From an uncultured Verrucomicrobiota bacterium (GTDB taxonomy: Bacteria; Verrucomicrobiota; Verrucomicrobiia; Limisphaerales; UBA9464): a DNA stretch of 64,000 nt. The notes beneath the pieces are model-generated. The model made no database searches. It saw nothing but the letters and a program-made list of their open reading frames with translations, and was not told the DNA's origin. The stretch is from positions 1 through 64,000 of the forward strand of contig CAIVQH010000002.1 of assembly GCA_903907995.1 (NCBI GenBank). Reading direction: 5' to 3'. Shown piece by piece: positions 26,479 to 35,711 of this stretch (the first letter of the stretch is position 1; each line of letters opens with the position of its first letter). Made by a program: the position numbers and the translations under genes.

Positions 26479-27290
26479 GCGCTGCCCGCGCGGCGGCGGA
26501 GCAGGGCGAAGGTCGCCAGCCCGCCCGCGAAGATGGCGGCGTAGGCGCCCGGTTCGGGAACTGGGCTGACTTGGGAGAAGCTCGTGCCAATGGCCAGGTT
26601 GTCGATCGCGATGACGCCGGGGGCACCGGTGGCCCCAGAGACGCCCTCACGGAGGTCGAAGGCCGTGAGGTCCGCCTGGGTGCCGACGGCATCCGTGGCC
26701 GTGACACTGGTGCTCGCGCTGGAAGCCGGGTTCACCCAGAGGGTGGTCTGTTTGGCGATGAGGTCGTAGCGAACGACGACATGGTAGGTGGTGTTCAGCG
26801 AGAGATCCTGCTGGAATTCCATGCTGTTGGCGATGCTCCAGTTGGCGTTGGCGACGGTGATGCGGAACTTGCCGGCAGCGGCCCCATCAATGTCGGCCCC
26901 GATGCGGCCAAAAAGGCTGCTCGTGCTGGTCGTCGAATTGCTGAAGACGGCGAAGTAGGAGCCGGCGGTGTTGGTGGGCAGCGCCGACCAGGTGGCGTCG
27001 AAGCCCACATAGGCCACCGTGTTGCCGGTCGTGCTGAAGGTGCCGCCAATGGCGCGGCTGACGTCCACCTTGCCAGTGGTGATATCCCCTTGATTGATGA
27101 TGGCTGCACCGTTGGACACCTGGAACTTGGTGGCAGTGTCGGGGCCGTAAGCGACCCAATTGCCACCGGAGACAGTGGTAATGTTTCCGTCCGAATAGCT
27201 GAAGCTATCGGTGAGCAATTGTGCCTGCGTGGCCGTGGCTCCGGCCAAGGCCAGCGAGGCTAGCAGTGAATGCTTGAATATGGTGTTCAT
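26472..27290 (-). CDS. PEP-CTERM sorting-signal surface/exported protein
   Basis: This 272-residue protein has an N-terminal signal peptide (MNTIFKHSLLASLALAGATA, cleavage near ATQA) and a long beta-rich, lectin/LamG-like body (repeated TxxYxVxVRYDL and WVNP segments). It ends with VPEPGAYAAIFAGGLATFAL-LRRR, the complete PEP motif, membrane segment and basic tail recognised by exosortase. The jelly-roll impression of the body is weak. It shares the PEP-CTERM tail but not the body with the protein at 456-1103. Upstream on the minus strand is a good sigma-54 promoter match (27320-27336), so expression may be regulated by an NtrC-type activator. A shared bidirectional terminator lies beyond its end. 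Confidence 0.88.
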   Translation of the reverse strand: MNTIFKHSLLASLALAGATATQAQLLTDSFSYSDGNITTVSGGNWVAYGPDTATKFQVSNGAAIINQGDITTGKVDVSRAIGGTFSTTGNTVAYVGFDATWSALPTNTAGSYFAVFSNSTTSTSSLFGRIGADIDGAAAGKFRITVANANWSIANSMEFQQDLSLNTTYHVVVRYDLIAKQTTLWVNPASSASTSVTATDAVGTQADLTAFDLREGVSGATGAPGVIAIDNLAIGTSFSQVSPVPEPGAYAAIFAGGLATFALLRRRAGSAK

Positions 27291-27319
27291 TTTTAAATGG
27301 AGCAGAGCGGCAGTATCCT

Positions 27320-27336
27320 AAGCAATACCCATGCCC
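27320..27336 (-). promoter_or_regulatory. Sigma-54 (-24/-12) promoter candidate for PEP-CTERM gene
   Basis: On the minus strand GGGCATGGGTATTGCTT matches the consensus TGGCACGNNNNTTGCW at all but two defined positions and has the invariant GG and GC dinucleotides separated by ten bases. The predicted transcript would start near 27310, about 20 bases before the ATG at 27290. Confidence 0.6.
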
Positions 27337-27451
27337 TTTGGAAGCAGTACTTTGGTTTAGTTGTTTAAATGTAACTTGCTTATTATTAGCTGGTTGCGTG
27401 CACATGCTCCAATGTCCTTTGCATTTTTCCCAAGCGGGATACGCTTCGGTC

Positions 27452-29593
27452 GTGCGTATCCAAAACATCTTCCCCGGGAGTTTTTACGTCACCGATGGCG
27501 AGCACAGCCTGCTGGCTGGCTGCCCGCCCGAGATCGTCAAGGTTCTCCTCCGCGAGAAGCTGAGTCCGCCCCAGCATATCCTCCTGCCTGATGTGCCGGT
27601 CAGCCATGGCGAGTCACAGGTGGCCGTGGAATTCCCCCTCTACTACCACCTGTTTTGTGGCAAGGTGCAACCGGGGGAATTGCCTCTGAACCTGTTGGGC
27701 AACGCCCGCCGGGTCAAAGCCGCGGCAGACCTGCTGGAATTGACGCTTTTTGGACCGGACGAGGAGCAGATGGCGCAATGGGGGCTGCCGGAGGATCGGG
27801 CCCGGACCCTGGCGCGCGAAACCCGGTGGTTCCAGCTCAAGGACGCGCACGGCAAGGCGCTGCCATTTGATGCCCTGATCAGCCGCACGGTGGTGGGCGA
27901 CGAAACGGCGGACCTGGGCTGGATACGCATCAAACGCCTGCGGACCAACGTTTTCCTGCTGGAGCTGGCGGGCTGTGACCCGCAGGAGCTGGAACTGACG
28001 CCGGAGTGCGACCAGGCTCCGCCCTATCCGGTGCCGTTTGATCTGGTGCCTTCCGCCATGGTGAAAATGGGTGTGGAAGTGCTGGGCGGGGCCACGGGTT
28101 TCAGCACCACCCAGGCTTCCTGCGGGTTGGCCCTCTGCTTCAACGGCCAGTACCTCCTCGTGGATGCGATCCCGTATCTCTACCACCACATGCGGGCGCG
28201 GGGCATTTCGCGGAACCAGGTTCAGGGGCTGTTCCTGACCCACATCCACGACGACCACTGCAACCTCGTCTCGTTCCTCCTCTACAACCGCCGAGTCCGA
28301 GTGCTGACCACGCCGCTGATCTATCACATGATGCTGCGGAAGCTGTCGCTCACGCTGGACCGCTCGGAGGAAAGCCTGCAGGAGTATTTCATCTTCATTC
28401 CGCTGAATCCTGACGAGGAGACCAACTTCTTCGGCCTGCGCATCACCCCGCACTATTCCAGCCACTCGATTCCCACCATCGGGGCACGCTTTGAGACCGC
28501 CCACGACGGCGTGGATTACCGGGTCCTGCTTACCGGAGATACTCAGTCGATGAGCGATCTGCGCCGGATGCAGAAGTCAGGCGTGATCAACCAGGAGCGG
28601 TTCCAGGAAGTGTCGGACGCGTATCGCCGGCCGGCCCAGCTGCTGATTGCGGACGGCGGGGAAGGCAAAATCCACGGCGACCCCGCCGATGCGCTCGATT
28701 CGCCCGCCGAGCGCATCGTGTTCATGCACACCGACAAGCTGCCGGATGCGTTCGACTCCCATTTCACCAGCGCCTCCGCCGGGAAGCGCTTCGTGCTGCT
28801 GCCGGGCGAGACGGACTATTACCTGACCCGCACGATCGAGTTCCTGCTGGAGTACTTTCCGGAAATGCCGCCGATGTGGATTTCCAACCTCCTGGCGAAC
28901 CAGCGGGTGATCAAATACAACGCGGGCGACATCATCATCCGCGAGGGGGCAAAGAGCGATGGCCGGGTGTACATGCTGCTGACCGGGCATGCTTCCATCG
29001 TGCATCACGACGGACGGCAGAAGTTTCACCTGGCCCAGATGGAGGCCGGCGAGATCATCGGTGAGATGTCGATCATCATGGGGCAGGGGGTCCGCAATGC
29101 CTCGGTGGTCGCGCTCAGTCCTGTCATTGCGACCGCCTTTTCCGAGGCGGCGTTCCGCGAGTACGTCCATCACCAGAACATCGAGGGCAAGCTGAAGCGC
29201 CTCTGGCAGCATCGGGAGCTGCTCCAGTCGCTGCCGTACCTGCGGCCCCTCCAGCAGCCGATCATCCGGGAGCTGGCCCGGCTCGTCAGCCTGGAGCACC
29301 TGCCCGCCCGCACGGGTCCGCGACCCCTGAAGTCGGTGTGCGATCCCTTCAGCCTGGTGCTGCCGCTGGCGGTGGAACTGACCCTCAACCGGGATGGCAA
29401 GCTGGTCACGGTGCCGGCGCAGTCCGCCCCGATCCTCTGCACTCCGAGCACCACCCTGGTGTCCGAGGTCGAGTTCCAGTATCTTCTGCTGGGGGTGGAA
29501 CAGGCATCCGACCTCCGTTCGCGCACGCCGGCGTTCCGCTTTCTCTGGGAGGAAATGCTCGGAATGCCGCTGCCCAACCGGGTCCGGTTCTGA
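27452..29593 (+). CDS. Metallo-beta-lactamase-fold hydrolase fused to a cyclic-nucleotide-binding domain
   Basis: With the GTG at 27452 (VRIQNIFPGSFYVTDGEHSL) the protein has 713 residues; ATG 27404 is an alternative start adding 16. After a ~200-residue N-terminal region of unknown fold comes an MBL-fold domain with the metal motif LTHIHDDHCNL, a later ligand in HYSSHSIPTIG, and LLTGDTQS. A cyclic-nucleotide-binding domain follows (about residues 490-600) with YNAGDIIIREGAKSDG and the phosphate-binding-cassette-like segment GEIIGEMSIIMGQGVRNASV. A ~110-residue tail is unassigned. The architecture suggests a hydrolase controlled by a cyclic nucleotide; substrate and ligand are unknown. It is divergent from the PEP-CTERM gene. 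Confidence 0.8.
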   Translation: MRIQNIFPGSFYVTDGEHSLLAGCPPEIVKVLLREKLSPPQHILLPDVPVSHGESQVAVEFPLYYHLFCGKVQPGELPLNLLGNARRVKAAADLLELTLFGPDEEQMAQWGLPEDRARTLARETRWFQLKDAHGKALPFDALISRTVVGDETADLGWIRIKRLRTNVFLLELAGCDPQELELTPECDQAPPYPVPFDLVPSAMVKMGVEVLGGATGFSTTQASCGLALCFNGQYLLVDAIPYLYHHMRARGISRNQVQGLFLTHIHDDHCNLVSFLLYNRRVRVLTTPLIYHMMLRKLSLTLDRSEESLQEYFIFIPLNPDEETNFFGLRITPHYSSHSIPTIGARFETAHDGVDYRVLLTGDTQSMSDLRRMQKSGVINQERFQEVSDAYRRPAQLLIADGGEGKIHGDPADALDSPAERIVFMHTDKLPDAFDSHFTSASAGKRFVLLPGETDYYLTRTIEFLLEYFPEMPPMWISNLLANQRVIKYNAGDIIIREGAKSDGRVYMLLTGHASIVHHDGRQKFHLAQMEAGEIIGEMSIIMGQGVRNASVVALSPVIATAFSEAAFREYVHHQNIEGKLKRLWQHRELLQSLPYLRPLQQPIIRELARLVSLEHLPARTGPRPLKSVCDPFSLVLPLAVELTLNRDGKLVTVPAQSAPILCTPSTTLVSEVEFQYLLLGVEQASDLRSRTPAFRFLWEEMLGMPLPNRVRF

Positions 29594-29716
29594 GACGAGG
29601 CCATGAACTCCGCAGAGGGAAATGCCAGCCACCGCATGCTTTCATTGCATCTACCTGAACTCCCGGCTTGAACCTGTGCACGCCTTGCGGCGAAGTTTGG
29701 GCATTCTGATTAGCGA

Positions 29717-30184
29717 ATGAATCTCGGCGACATCCTTACCACCCAGCAAATCGTGCCGGAGCTCAGGGCCACCAACCGGTGGGAGGCCATCGATGAACTC
29801 ATTGGCACGCTCGTGCTGGCGGGCAAGATCACGCCGCCGGACCGCGAGGCCGTCACCGCCGTGGTGAAGAAGCGCGAGCAGTCCATGAGCACGGGCATCG
29901 GGTTCGGCATCGGCATTCCGCACGCGAGCACCGAGCTGATCGGGGAGGTCGTGGCGGCCTTTGGCCGGAGCAAGGCCGGCGTGAACTTCGACGCGCTCGA
30001 CAACCAGCCGGTTCACCTCGTCACCCTGTTCCTCGTGCCGCAGGGGCAGTTCCAGAAGCACCTGCACACGCTGGCCGGCATCGCCAAGGTGCTGCGCAAG
30101 GAGGATTTCCTGAAGGCCCTGGAGGCCGCCGCCGATGCCGAGGCGATGATGGCCGTCATCCGTCAGTTCTCCACCAAGCCCTGA
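29717..30184 (+). CDS. PTS EIIA component, nitrogen-type (PtsN-like)
   Basis: The 155-residue protein has the size and fold pattern of fructose/nitrogen-type EIIA domains. The phosphorylatable histidine is H69 in GIGFGIGIPHAST, followed by VHLVTLFLVPQGQFQKHLHTL. No EIIB or EIIC domain is fused or adjacent, which favours a regulatory PtsN-like role (phosphoryl acceptor from HPr/NPr) over sugar transport. It starts 123 bases after the MBL/cNMP gene and is followed by a strong hairpin terminator that reaches almost to the argS start codon. Confidence 0.85.
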   Translation: MNLGDILTTQQIVPELRATNRWEAIDELIGTLVLAGKITPPDREAVTAVVKKREQSMSTGIGFGIGIPHASTELIGEVVAAFGRSKAGVNFDALDNQPVHLVTLFLVPQGQFQKHLHTLAGIAKVLRKEDFLKALEAAADAEAMMAVIRQFSTKP

Positions 30185-30217
30185 ATTCGCCGCGCCGCCG
30201 CGCCGGCCGTTCCTGAA

Positions 30218-30250
30218 GGTCGCGGCCATCGCCGCGACCGTTTTCTTTTT
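30218..30250 (+). terminator. Intrinsic terminator between ptsN-like gene and argS
   Basis: GGTCGCGGC-CATC-GCCGCGACC is a perfect 9-bp stem followed by GTTTTCTTTTT. The T-run ends three bases before the GTG start of argS, so the hairpin occupies the place where a ribosome-binding site would be. Confidence 0.85.
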
Positions 30251-30253
30251 ACC

Positions 30254-32032
30254 GTGCTCCATCTCACCCTCGAATCCCGACTCCGCGCCGCCGTCACCGT
30301 CGTCCTGCCCGACGCCAGCACCGCGAACGTATTGGTGCGTCCGGCGGCGGACGCCAAGTTCGGCGACTACCAGAGCAACGCCCTGATGACCCTGGCCAAG
30401 GAGCGCAAGGTCAACCCGCGCCAGCTCGCCACGGACGTGGTCGCCCAACTCGACGTGTCGGACATCTGCGAAAAGGTGGAGATTGCCGGGCCGGGTTTCC
30501 TGAACTTCCGCCTCAAACCGGAGGCCTTGGCGGGCGTGCTGGCGGCGGCGGCGCGGGGCGAGCACCTGTTTTTCGCGCGAGCTACGGCGGAGACCTTGCG
30601 CACGGTCGTGATCGACTTCTCGTCGCCCAATGTCGCGAAGCCGATGCACGTCGGTCACATCCGCTCGACCATCCTGGGCGATTCGCTGGCGCGCACACTG
30701 CGGTTGCTGGGCCATCGGGTGATCACCGATAATCATATCGGTGACTGGGGCACGCAGTTCGGCATGCTGCTCATCGGTTGGAAAACCCTGATGGATCGCG
30801 CGGCCTTGGATCGCGATCCCATCGCGGAGCTGGAGCGCATCTACAAGGCGGTCAACGCCGCCTGCAAGGAGACGCCGGCAACCCTCGAATCCGCCCGCGC
30901 CGAGCTGGTGAAGCTGCAGTCCGGCGGTGCCGAGAACCTGGCCATCTGGCACGAGATGATCCGGCTGTCGCAGGTGCAGTTCGATGCGATCTACGGCCGG
31001 CTGGGCGTGAAGTTTGATCACACGCTCGGCGAGAGCTTTTACAATCCGTGGCTCAAGACTCTGGTCGAGGAACTCGTGGCCAAGGGGCTCGCCCGCGAAA
31101 GCGAGGGGGCGATCGCGGTCTTTTCCGACGGCACGCTGCCGCCAAAGACTGATCCGCTGCGGGTGCAAAACCGTGAGGGCGAATGGGTAGACGATCCGTT
31201 GCTCATCCAGAAGAGCGACGGGGCCTCAAACTACGCCACCACCGACCTCGCGACCCTCGACTACCGCCTCAAGGAATGGCAGGCGACCGAGATCGTGTAT
31301 GTCGTCGGCGCACCGCAGCAGCCGCATTTCAACAAGCTGTTTCGCGTCTTCCGCCGCTGGCAGCCCGAGGCCGCCGCGAAGGTGAAGCTGCTGCACGCGT
31401 GGTTCGGCTCGATCCTCGGTGACGATGGGAAACCTTTCAAAACCCGCAGCGGCGACACGGTGAAGCTGGCCGATCTGCTTGATGAAGCGGAGGAACGCGC
31501 GTTCAAGGTGGTCGCGGAAAAGCGCCCCGATCTGGACGCCGCTTCGCAGAAGGAGATCGCCCGCAAGGTCGGTCTCGGCGCGGTGAAGTATCAGGACCTG
31601 CTCTCCAACCGGCAGAGCGACTACGTGTTTTCCTGGGACAAGATGCTCGCGCTCACCGGCAACACGGCCGTGTACGTGCAGTACCAGTTCACGCGTGCGA
31701 ACAAAGTGGTCCGCGACTCGGGGATGGATCAACAAGCGTCGCTTGCCGATGGCCAGCTGGTCCTGGGCGATCCCGCCGAGTTCACCCTCGCCAAGCATCT
31801 GCTGAACTTTGGGCTGACCCTGGAAGCCGCCGCCGATGATTGCCGGCCCAACTTCCTTGTGAACTACCTCTATGAGCTGGCGACGCTGTACTCGCGGTTT
31901 TACGACCAGTGTCCGGTGCTCAAGGCTGCCGAACCCGCCCGCACCACGCGCGTCGTGCTCTGCGACCTCACCGCGCGCGTGCTTCGTCAGGGCCTCGACT
32001 GTCTGGGGATTGAAGCTCCCGAGGTGATGTAG
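30254..32032 (+). CDS. argS: Arginyl-tRNA synthetase
   Basis: The 592-residue protein has the N-terminal Add-1 domain (FGDYQSNALMTLAKERKVNP), the HIGH motif as PMHVGHIRST in SSPNVAKPMHVGHIRST (about residues 125-141) and the class I catalytic domain. The KMSKS site is replaced, as is usual in many ArgRS, by FKTRSGDTVKLADLLDE. The C-terminal helical anticodon-binding domain ends in the typical GLDCLGIEAPEVM. It charges tRNA-Arg in the cytosol. The GTG at 30254 is preferred because later Met codons would delete part of Add-1. An intrinsic terminator directly precedes the start, so expression presumably needs its own promoter or read-through. Confidence 0.96.
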   Translation: MLHLTLESRLRAAVTVVLPDASTANVLVRPAADAKFGDYQSNALMTLAKERKVNPRQLATDVVAQLDVSDICEKVEIAGPGFLNFRLKPEALAGVLAAAARGEHLFFARATAETLRTVVIDFSSPNVAKPMHVGHIRSTILGDSLARTLRLLGHRVITDNHIGDWGTQFGMLLIGWKTLMDRAALDRDPIAELERIYKAVNAACKETPATLESARAELVKLQSGGAENLAIWHEMIRLSQVQFDAIYGRLGVKFDHTLGESFYNPWLKTLVEELVAKGLARESEGAIAVFSDGTLPPKTDPLRVQNREGEWVDDPLLIQKSDGASNYATTDLATLDYRLKEWQATEIVYVVGAPQQPHFNKLFRVFRRWQPEAAAKVKLLHAWFGSILGDDGKPFKTRSGDTVKLADLLDEAEERAFKVVAEKRPDLDAASQKEIARKVGLGAVKYQDLLSNRQSDYVFSWDKMLALTGNTAVYVQYQFTRANKVVRDSGMDQQASLADGQLVLGDPAEFTLAKHLLNFGLTLEAAADDCRPNFLVNYLYELATLYSRFYDQCPVLKAAEPARTTRVVLCDLTARVLRQGLDCLGIEAPEVM

Positions 32033-32224
32033 GCGTTTCACCTGGGTCGGAGTTTCCGGCGCATCCCGGCGTGGTACTGATCACCAACGTCTATCGCAAC
32101 CTGCTCCGGCAGTGAACCGAGCTGTGATTGATCAGAATGGCCTATCAAAGAACGGTTGAGTCTGGACGCCGGTCCGGAAGCTCCTCTATACGTGAAAGAG
32201 CGGCGTTCTATCGCCGCTAGAAAC

Positions 32225-34056
32225 ATGAGGTTGCTTATCCGTCATTTCATCCTCGGGCTGCTGCTCAACATAGGTTGGATCTCCGTTTCCGCCCAGGTGC
32301 AGCAGCGCTGGCATCTGCGCGTGACGGAGCCGAATCCAAGTGACACGTTAGGATCGAACAATTCCGGCCATTCCCTCGACGCCATGGCGCTGGATGGGGA
32401 TGGGAACGTCTTTCTGGCCGGCCAAATAATGGGGTTTTCTGGGGGAGCGTATGTGACGAAAAGCAGTGGTGCAGGCCAAGTGCTGTGGGAAAAGCACCTG
32501 GGCCCCGTCCAGATGGATTCGCTCGTTGTGAACGCGTCCGGAAACGCCTTTGTGAGTCTCCATACCATAACCGATGAGGTAAACTCCGTTTCGTTGGTGA
32601 AACTGGACCCGGCGGGAAACCAAGTTTGGCGGGCTGAGCCGGAAACAAACACCGTTGGTTTAGCGCACATCAGTTCCTTGGTACAAAACTCGCAGGGCGA
32701 GCTTTTCTGGCTGACCTTGCTGGCGATCCCGGACCCCGGTGGCGATGTCGGCAAAACCGCTTACCCATGGATTGTTTCCAAATTCAGCGAAGATGGCCGG
32801 CGACTCTGGCGAACGGAACTCCCAGACGGGCATATGGCCTTTGGGGATGGAGGTCTTCTGGATTCGCTGGCAGCGGGGCCGGACGGTGGGGTGGTCATCG
32901 CCGGTTTCCGTTGCACGCGGCTGAACTTCGACGGGACGGTTCGCTGGACAGTTTTGCCGCCGATCAAGCCCGGCGAATCCGACTCGATTTTTTCCACGGC
33001 TGCGGTGGGCGTATCCGGTGCAGTTCTGGCCGGCGGCGAGTTCATTTCGCCCGAGGGGAAGACAACCCAGGCCGGTTGGCCCGGGCAACACAACCGGACG
33101 GTCGGCTACATCCCCGGGCAAGGTTTCCTCACCAGCGTAGGAGAGGCTATCTGGTGCATTGATGATCAGGGGCAGGAGCGCTGGCACATCTGGCTCGGCA
33201 ATGTGTTCGCAAGTTCGCCGCACGGTGATGCAGGAACCATGGCCCTTGCGTTCCCACCCTCGGGCGATGGCTGGTTTGTCTTTGCGCAGGGCGATTACTA
33301 TGGCGGCCTGTTCATATGGCGTTTTGAAAATGACGGACGTCTCCGCTGGCGCCAACGAGTCTCTGATCTGGGCTCGGATCAGGTGCGCTTGGCGGCGGCG
33401 GCGGATGGGACACTGGTCGCGGCTGTTGGCCGGTACGATTCCTACGGCTATTCCCTGCCGGCCGAAGTGTTCAGTTTTGCGATTGAGGAGGATCCGGCGG
33501 CACCTCGGGTCACGAGCTCGCCTGCGGCGGCCGATTGGGATGGCGTCACACCCCTGACCCTGTCCGTTGAGGCAGTCGGCGAGGCGTTGACCTATCAATG
33601 GCGGCGCGTGTGGCAGACCTGTGCCGGTGAGACCAACTCGAGCATCACCTCAAGCCAAAGCCGGGCGAATTCACCGAGCCAGGAAGCTATTGGTGCGAAG
33701 TCACGAACGCTCACGGGGCTGCGGCGAGCCGAATGGCCAGTGTGACCTTTGCCCGGCCCCGCATGACCGTGGGCCTGACTAACGACTATTTTAGTACCTT
33801 CCTGACCCCGTTGAATCCCTCTCCCATTCTTGGTTTTGAATCGGCGAAAGAAATTGACCAGCCCTTCGACGTGAGCACCAACTTGGTGGATTGGACGATC
33901 GGGCCCGTGGTGACGAACTGGGTCAAGCGTTACGACGGCCACTTCCTATCCGAAGTCAAACTACCTGTATCCGGTTCGGGAGGGGAATTCTACCGGCTCA
34001 GGCCGACTGAAACACCAGCCGGATCAACGCCGGGCAATTCGGTTCCCACCCGATAA
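32225..34056 (+). pseudogene. Secreted beta-propeller/Ig-like protein interrupted by a frameshift
   Basis: ATG 32225 begins a signal peptide (MRLLIRHFILGLLLNIGWIS...VSAQ). The next ~430 residues contain repeated DG-x-V/G-W-R type blades (LDGDGNVFLAGQ, LDPAGNQVWRAEP, FSEDGRRLWRTELPDG), like PQQ/SBBP-type propellers. An Ig-like domain starts LTYQWRR but the frame is lost between 33605 and 33650. In the +1 frame the domain continues as LKPKPGEFTEPGSYWCEVTN, then a C-terminal tail ending FYRLRPTE...PTR with stop at 34056. One extra C in ATCACCTCAAG would restore the frame. The first frame stops at 33745. It may be a real pseudogene or a homopolymer sequencing error. Function unknown; probably cell surface. 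Confidence 0.75.
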
Positions 34057-34158
34057 AGTAGCATTGATGCCGCGAAGCCCAAAGGAATGGGCTCTATCCG
34101 CCGACCTGGCGCTCCGTTTTTCATTGGCCGCCGCCCGCGCCTTTCCCAGCCTGTGCGC

Positions 34159-35088
34159 ATGTCTTCGACCGATGCCTCGCCGTGCCTGCTGCTCGTGGAT
34201 GGCCATGCCTATGCGTACCGGGCCTTCCATGCCATCCGCTCGCTGAATTCGCCGGATGGCCGCCCCACGAACGCGATCTACGGCTTCGTGAAGATGCTGC
34301 AGAAGCTGGAGGCGACCGTGCGGCCGACCCACCGGCTCGTGGTCTGGGATGCCGGCCTCGCCGCCGAACGAATGGCCGCGCTGCCCGACTACAAGGCCAA
34401 CCGCCCGCCCACGCCCGAGGCGCTCGACGAACAGTTGCCGCAGCTCCAGACCTGGCTGGCCGCCGCCGGCTGGGCGTCGCTGCAGGAAGAGGGGACGGAA
34501 GCCGACGACTGGCTGGCCACCTATGCGCGCCGGGCGGAGGTGGCCGGCTGGCGCACGGTGCTTGCAAGTTCCGACAAGGACTTCATGCAGCTCGTGAACG
34601 ACCGCATCGGCCTCTACAACCCGAACGACAAGTCCGAGAAGATCTGGGGCGCCGCCGATGTGGAGGCGAAGACCGGAGTCCAGCCCGCGCAGATCGTGGA
34701 CTGGCTCAGCCTCGTCGGTGACAGCGTGGACAACATCCCCGGCGTGAAGGGCGTCGGCCCGAAGACCGCGACCGAGCTGCTGAAGCGATTCGGCACGGTG
34801 GAACAACTGGTCGCCCGCGCCGCCGAACTGAAGTCCGAATCCCAGCGCGCCTCGGTGCAGGCGAGCGGCGAGATTCTCCGACGCAACCAGCTCATGATCC
34901 GTCTGCGGGACGACCTGGCCGGTGGCCATGCGCTGGAAGCACTCGCGCCGCGCCCGCTGGAGAAACCGGCGCTTCGTGAGATGTACCGCCGCTGGAATTT
35001 CCGCAGCCTGCTCGCGGAGCTGGGCGAGGAAGCTCCGCCGCCTCCGGCTGTCTCGGCCTCACCGACGCAGGGCGACCTGTTCGGTTAA
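34159..35088 (+). CDS. Stand-alone 5'-3' exonuclease (Pol I N-terminal/flap nuclease type)
   Basis: From the ATG at 34159 the protein has 309 residues corresponding to the 5' nuclease domain of DNA polymerase I, with no polymerase domain attached. Visible metal-binding and helical-arch features are LLLVDGHAYAYRAFHAI, VVWDAG, LPDYKANRPP, EEGTEADDWLATYA, LASSDKDFMQLV and the helix-hairpin-helix GDSVDNIPGVKGVGPKTATELL. Such enzymes remove 5' flaps and RNA primers. The C-terminal ~40 residues are Pro/Ala-rich and end QGDLFG. Either polA is split in this organism or this is an extra nuclease; the sequence here cannot tell. Confidence 0.88.
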   Translation: MSSTDASPCLLLVDGHAYAYRAFHAIRSLNSPDGRPTNAIYGFVKMLQKLEATVRPTHRLVVWDAGLAAERMAALPDYKANRPPTPEALDEQLPQLQTWLAAAGWASLQEEGTEADDWLATYARRAEVAGWRTVLASSDKDFMQLVNDRIGLYNPNDKSEKIWGAADVEAKTGVQPAQIVDWLSLVGDSVDNIPGVKGVGPKTATELLKRFGTVEQLVARAAELKSESQRASVQASGEILRRNQLMIRLRDDLAGGHALEALAPRPLEKPALREMYRRWNFRSLLAELGEEAPPPPAVSASPTQGDLFG

Positions 35089-35354
35089 CAGCCCGTTCAG
35101 AGTGCTGTGCAGGTAACAGCCGACGTGAGGAGGCTCTGTATTCCTGAAAATGGAGACCTCTCACCTCGTCTCCTGCCCTTGCTTGACCTTTGAACGCGCT
35201 GCCAGTGTGGGGCTGATCCGGTGCGGAGTGAAACCAGGCCGAGATTGATGAGCCAAACCGCCCAGGCTTTTTGCAGCGGGGTTCCGACGGATGCTGCTGG
35301 TATTTTCCCTCCTCAAGGCGGGGTTTTAGGAGCACCTTCGTCACACATTTCCCC

Positions 35355-35711
35355 ATGATCTTCCGCATTGCCGAACCCGCCGATTGGGCCGCCGCCCAGC
35401 AGACCGGCCATTTTGCCAGTCCCGATCTGGCGGCCGAGGGGTTCATCCATTTCTCGGCCGCTTCCCAGTTGCAGGGCGTTTCTGAGCGTTATTACGCGGG
35501 CCGGACGGGGCTATGGTTGCTCGTGGTGGACGAAAGCCGCCTGACGGTCCCGGTACGGTGGGAAAACACGAGCGGCGGCACCGAATTGTTCCCGCACGTC
35601 TATGGTCCGGTGCCTCTGGAAGCGGTGGTGGCTCATGCCCCGTTGCAGCGCGAGGCGGATGGCCGGATCGGCTGGCCCGAAGGATGGGGCGGCGGTTCGA
35701 CGACGCAATGA
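35355..35711 (+). CDS. DUF952 family protein
   Basis: ATG 35355 gives 118 residues matching the DUF952 pattern: MIFRIAEPADWAAAQQTGHF, GFIHFSAASQLQGVSERYY, LLVVDESRL and LFPHVYGPVPLEAVV. The fold is related to ADP-ribosyltransferase-like proteins but the function is unknown. The stop codon TGA at 35709-35711 is unusual: it lies exactly where the first zinc-ligand cysteine codon of a degenerate mcsA copy should be, and the reading frame continues open into that copy for 64 codons. Confidence 0.85.
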   Translation: MIFRIAEPADWAAAQQTGHFASPDLAAEGFIHFSAASQLQGVSERYYAGRTGLWLLVVDESRLTVPVRWENTSGGTELFPHVYGPVPLEAVVAHAPLQREADGRIGWPEGWGGGSTTQ

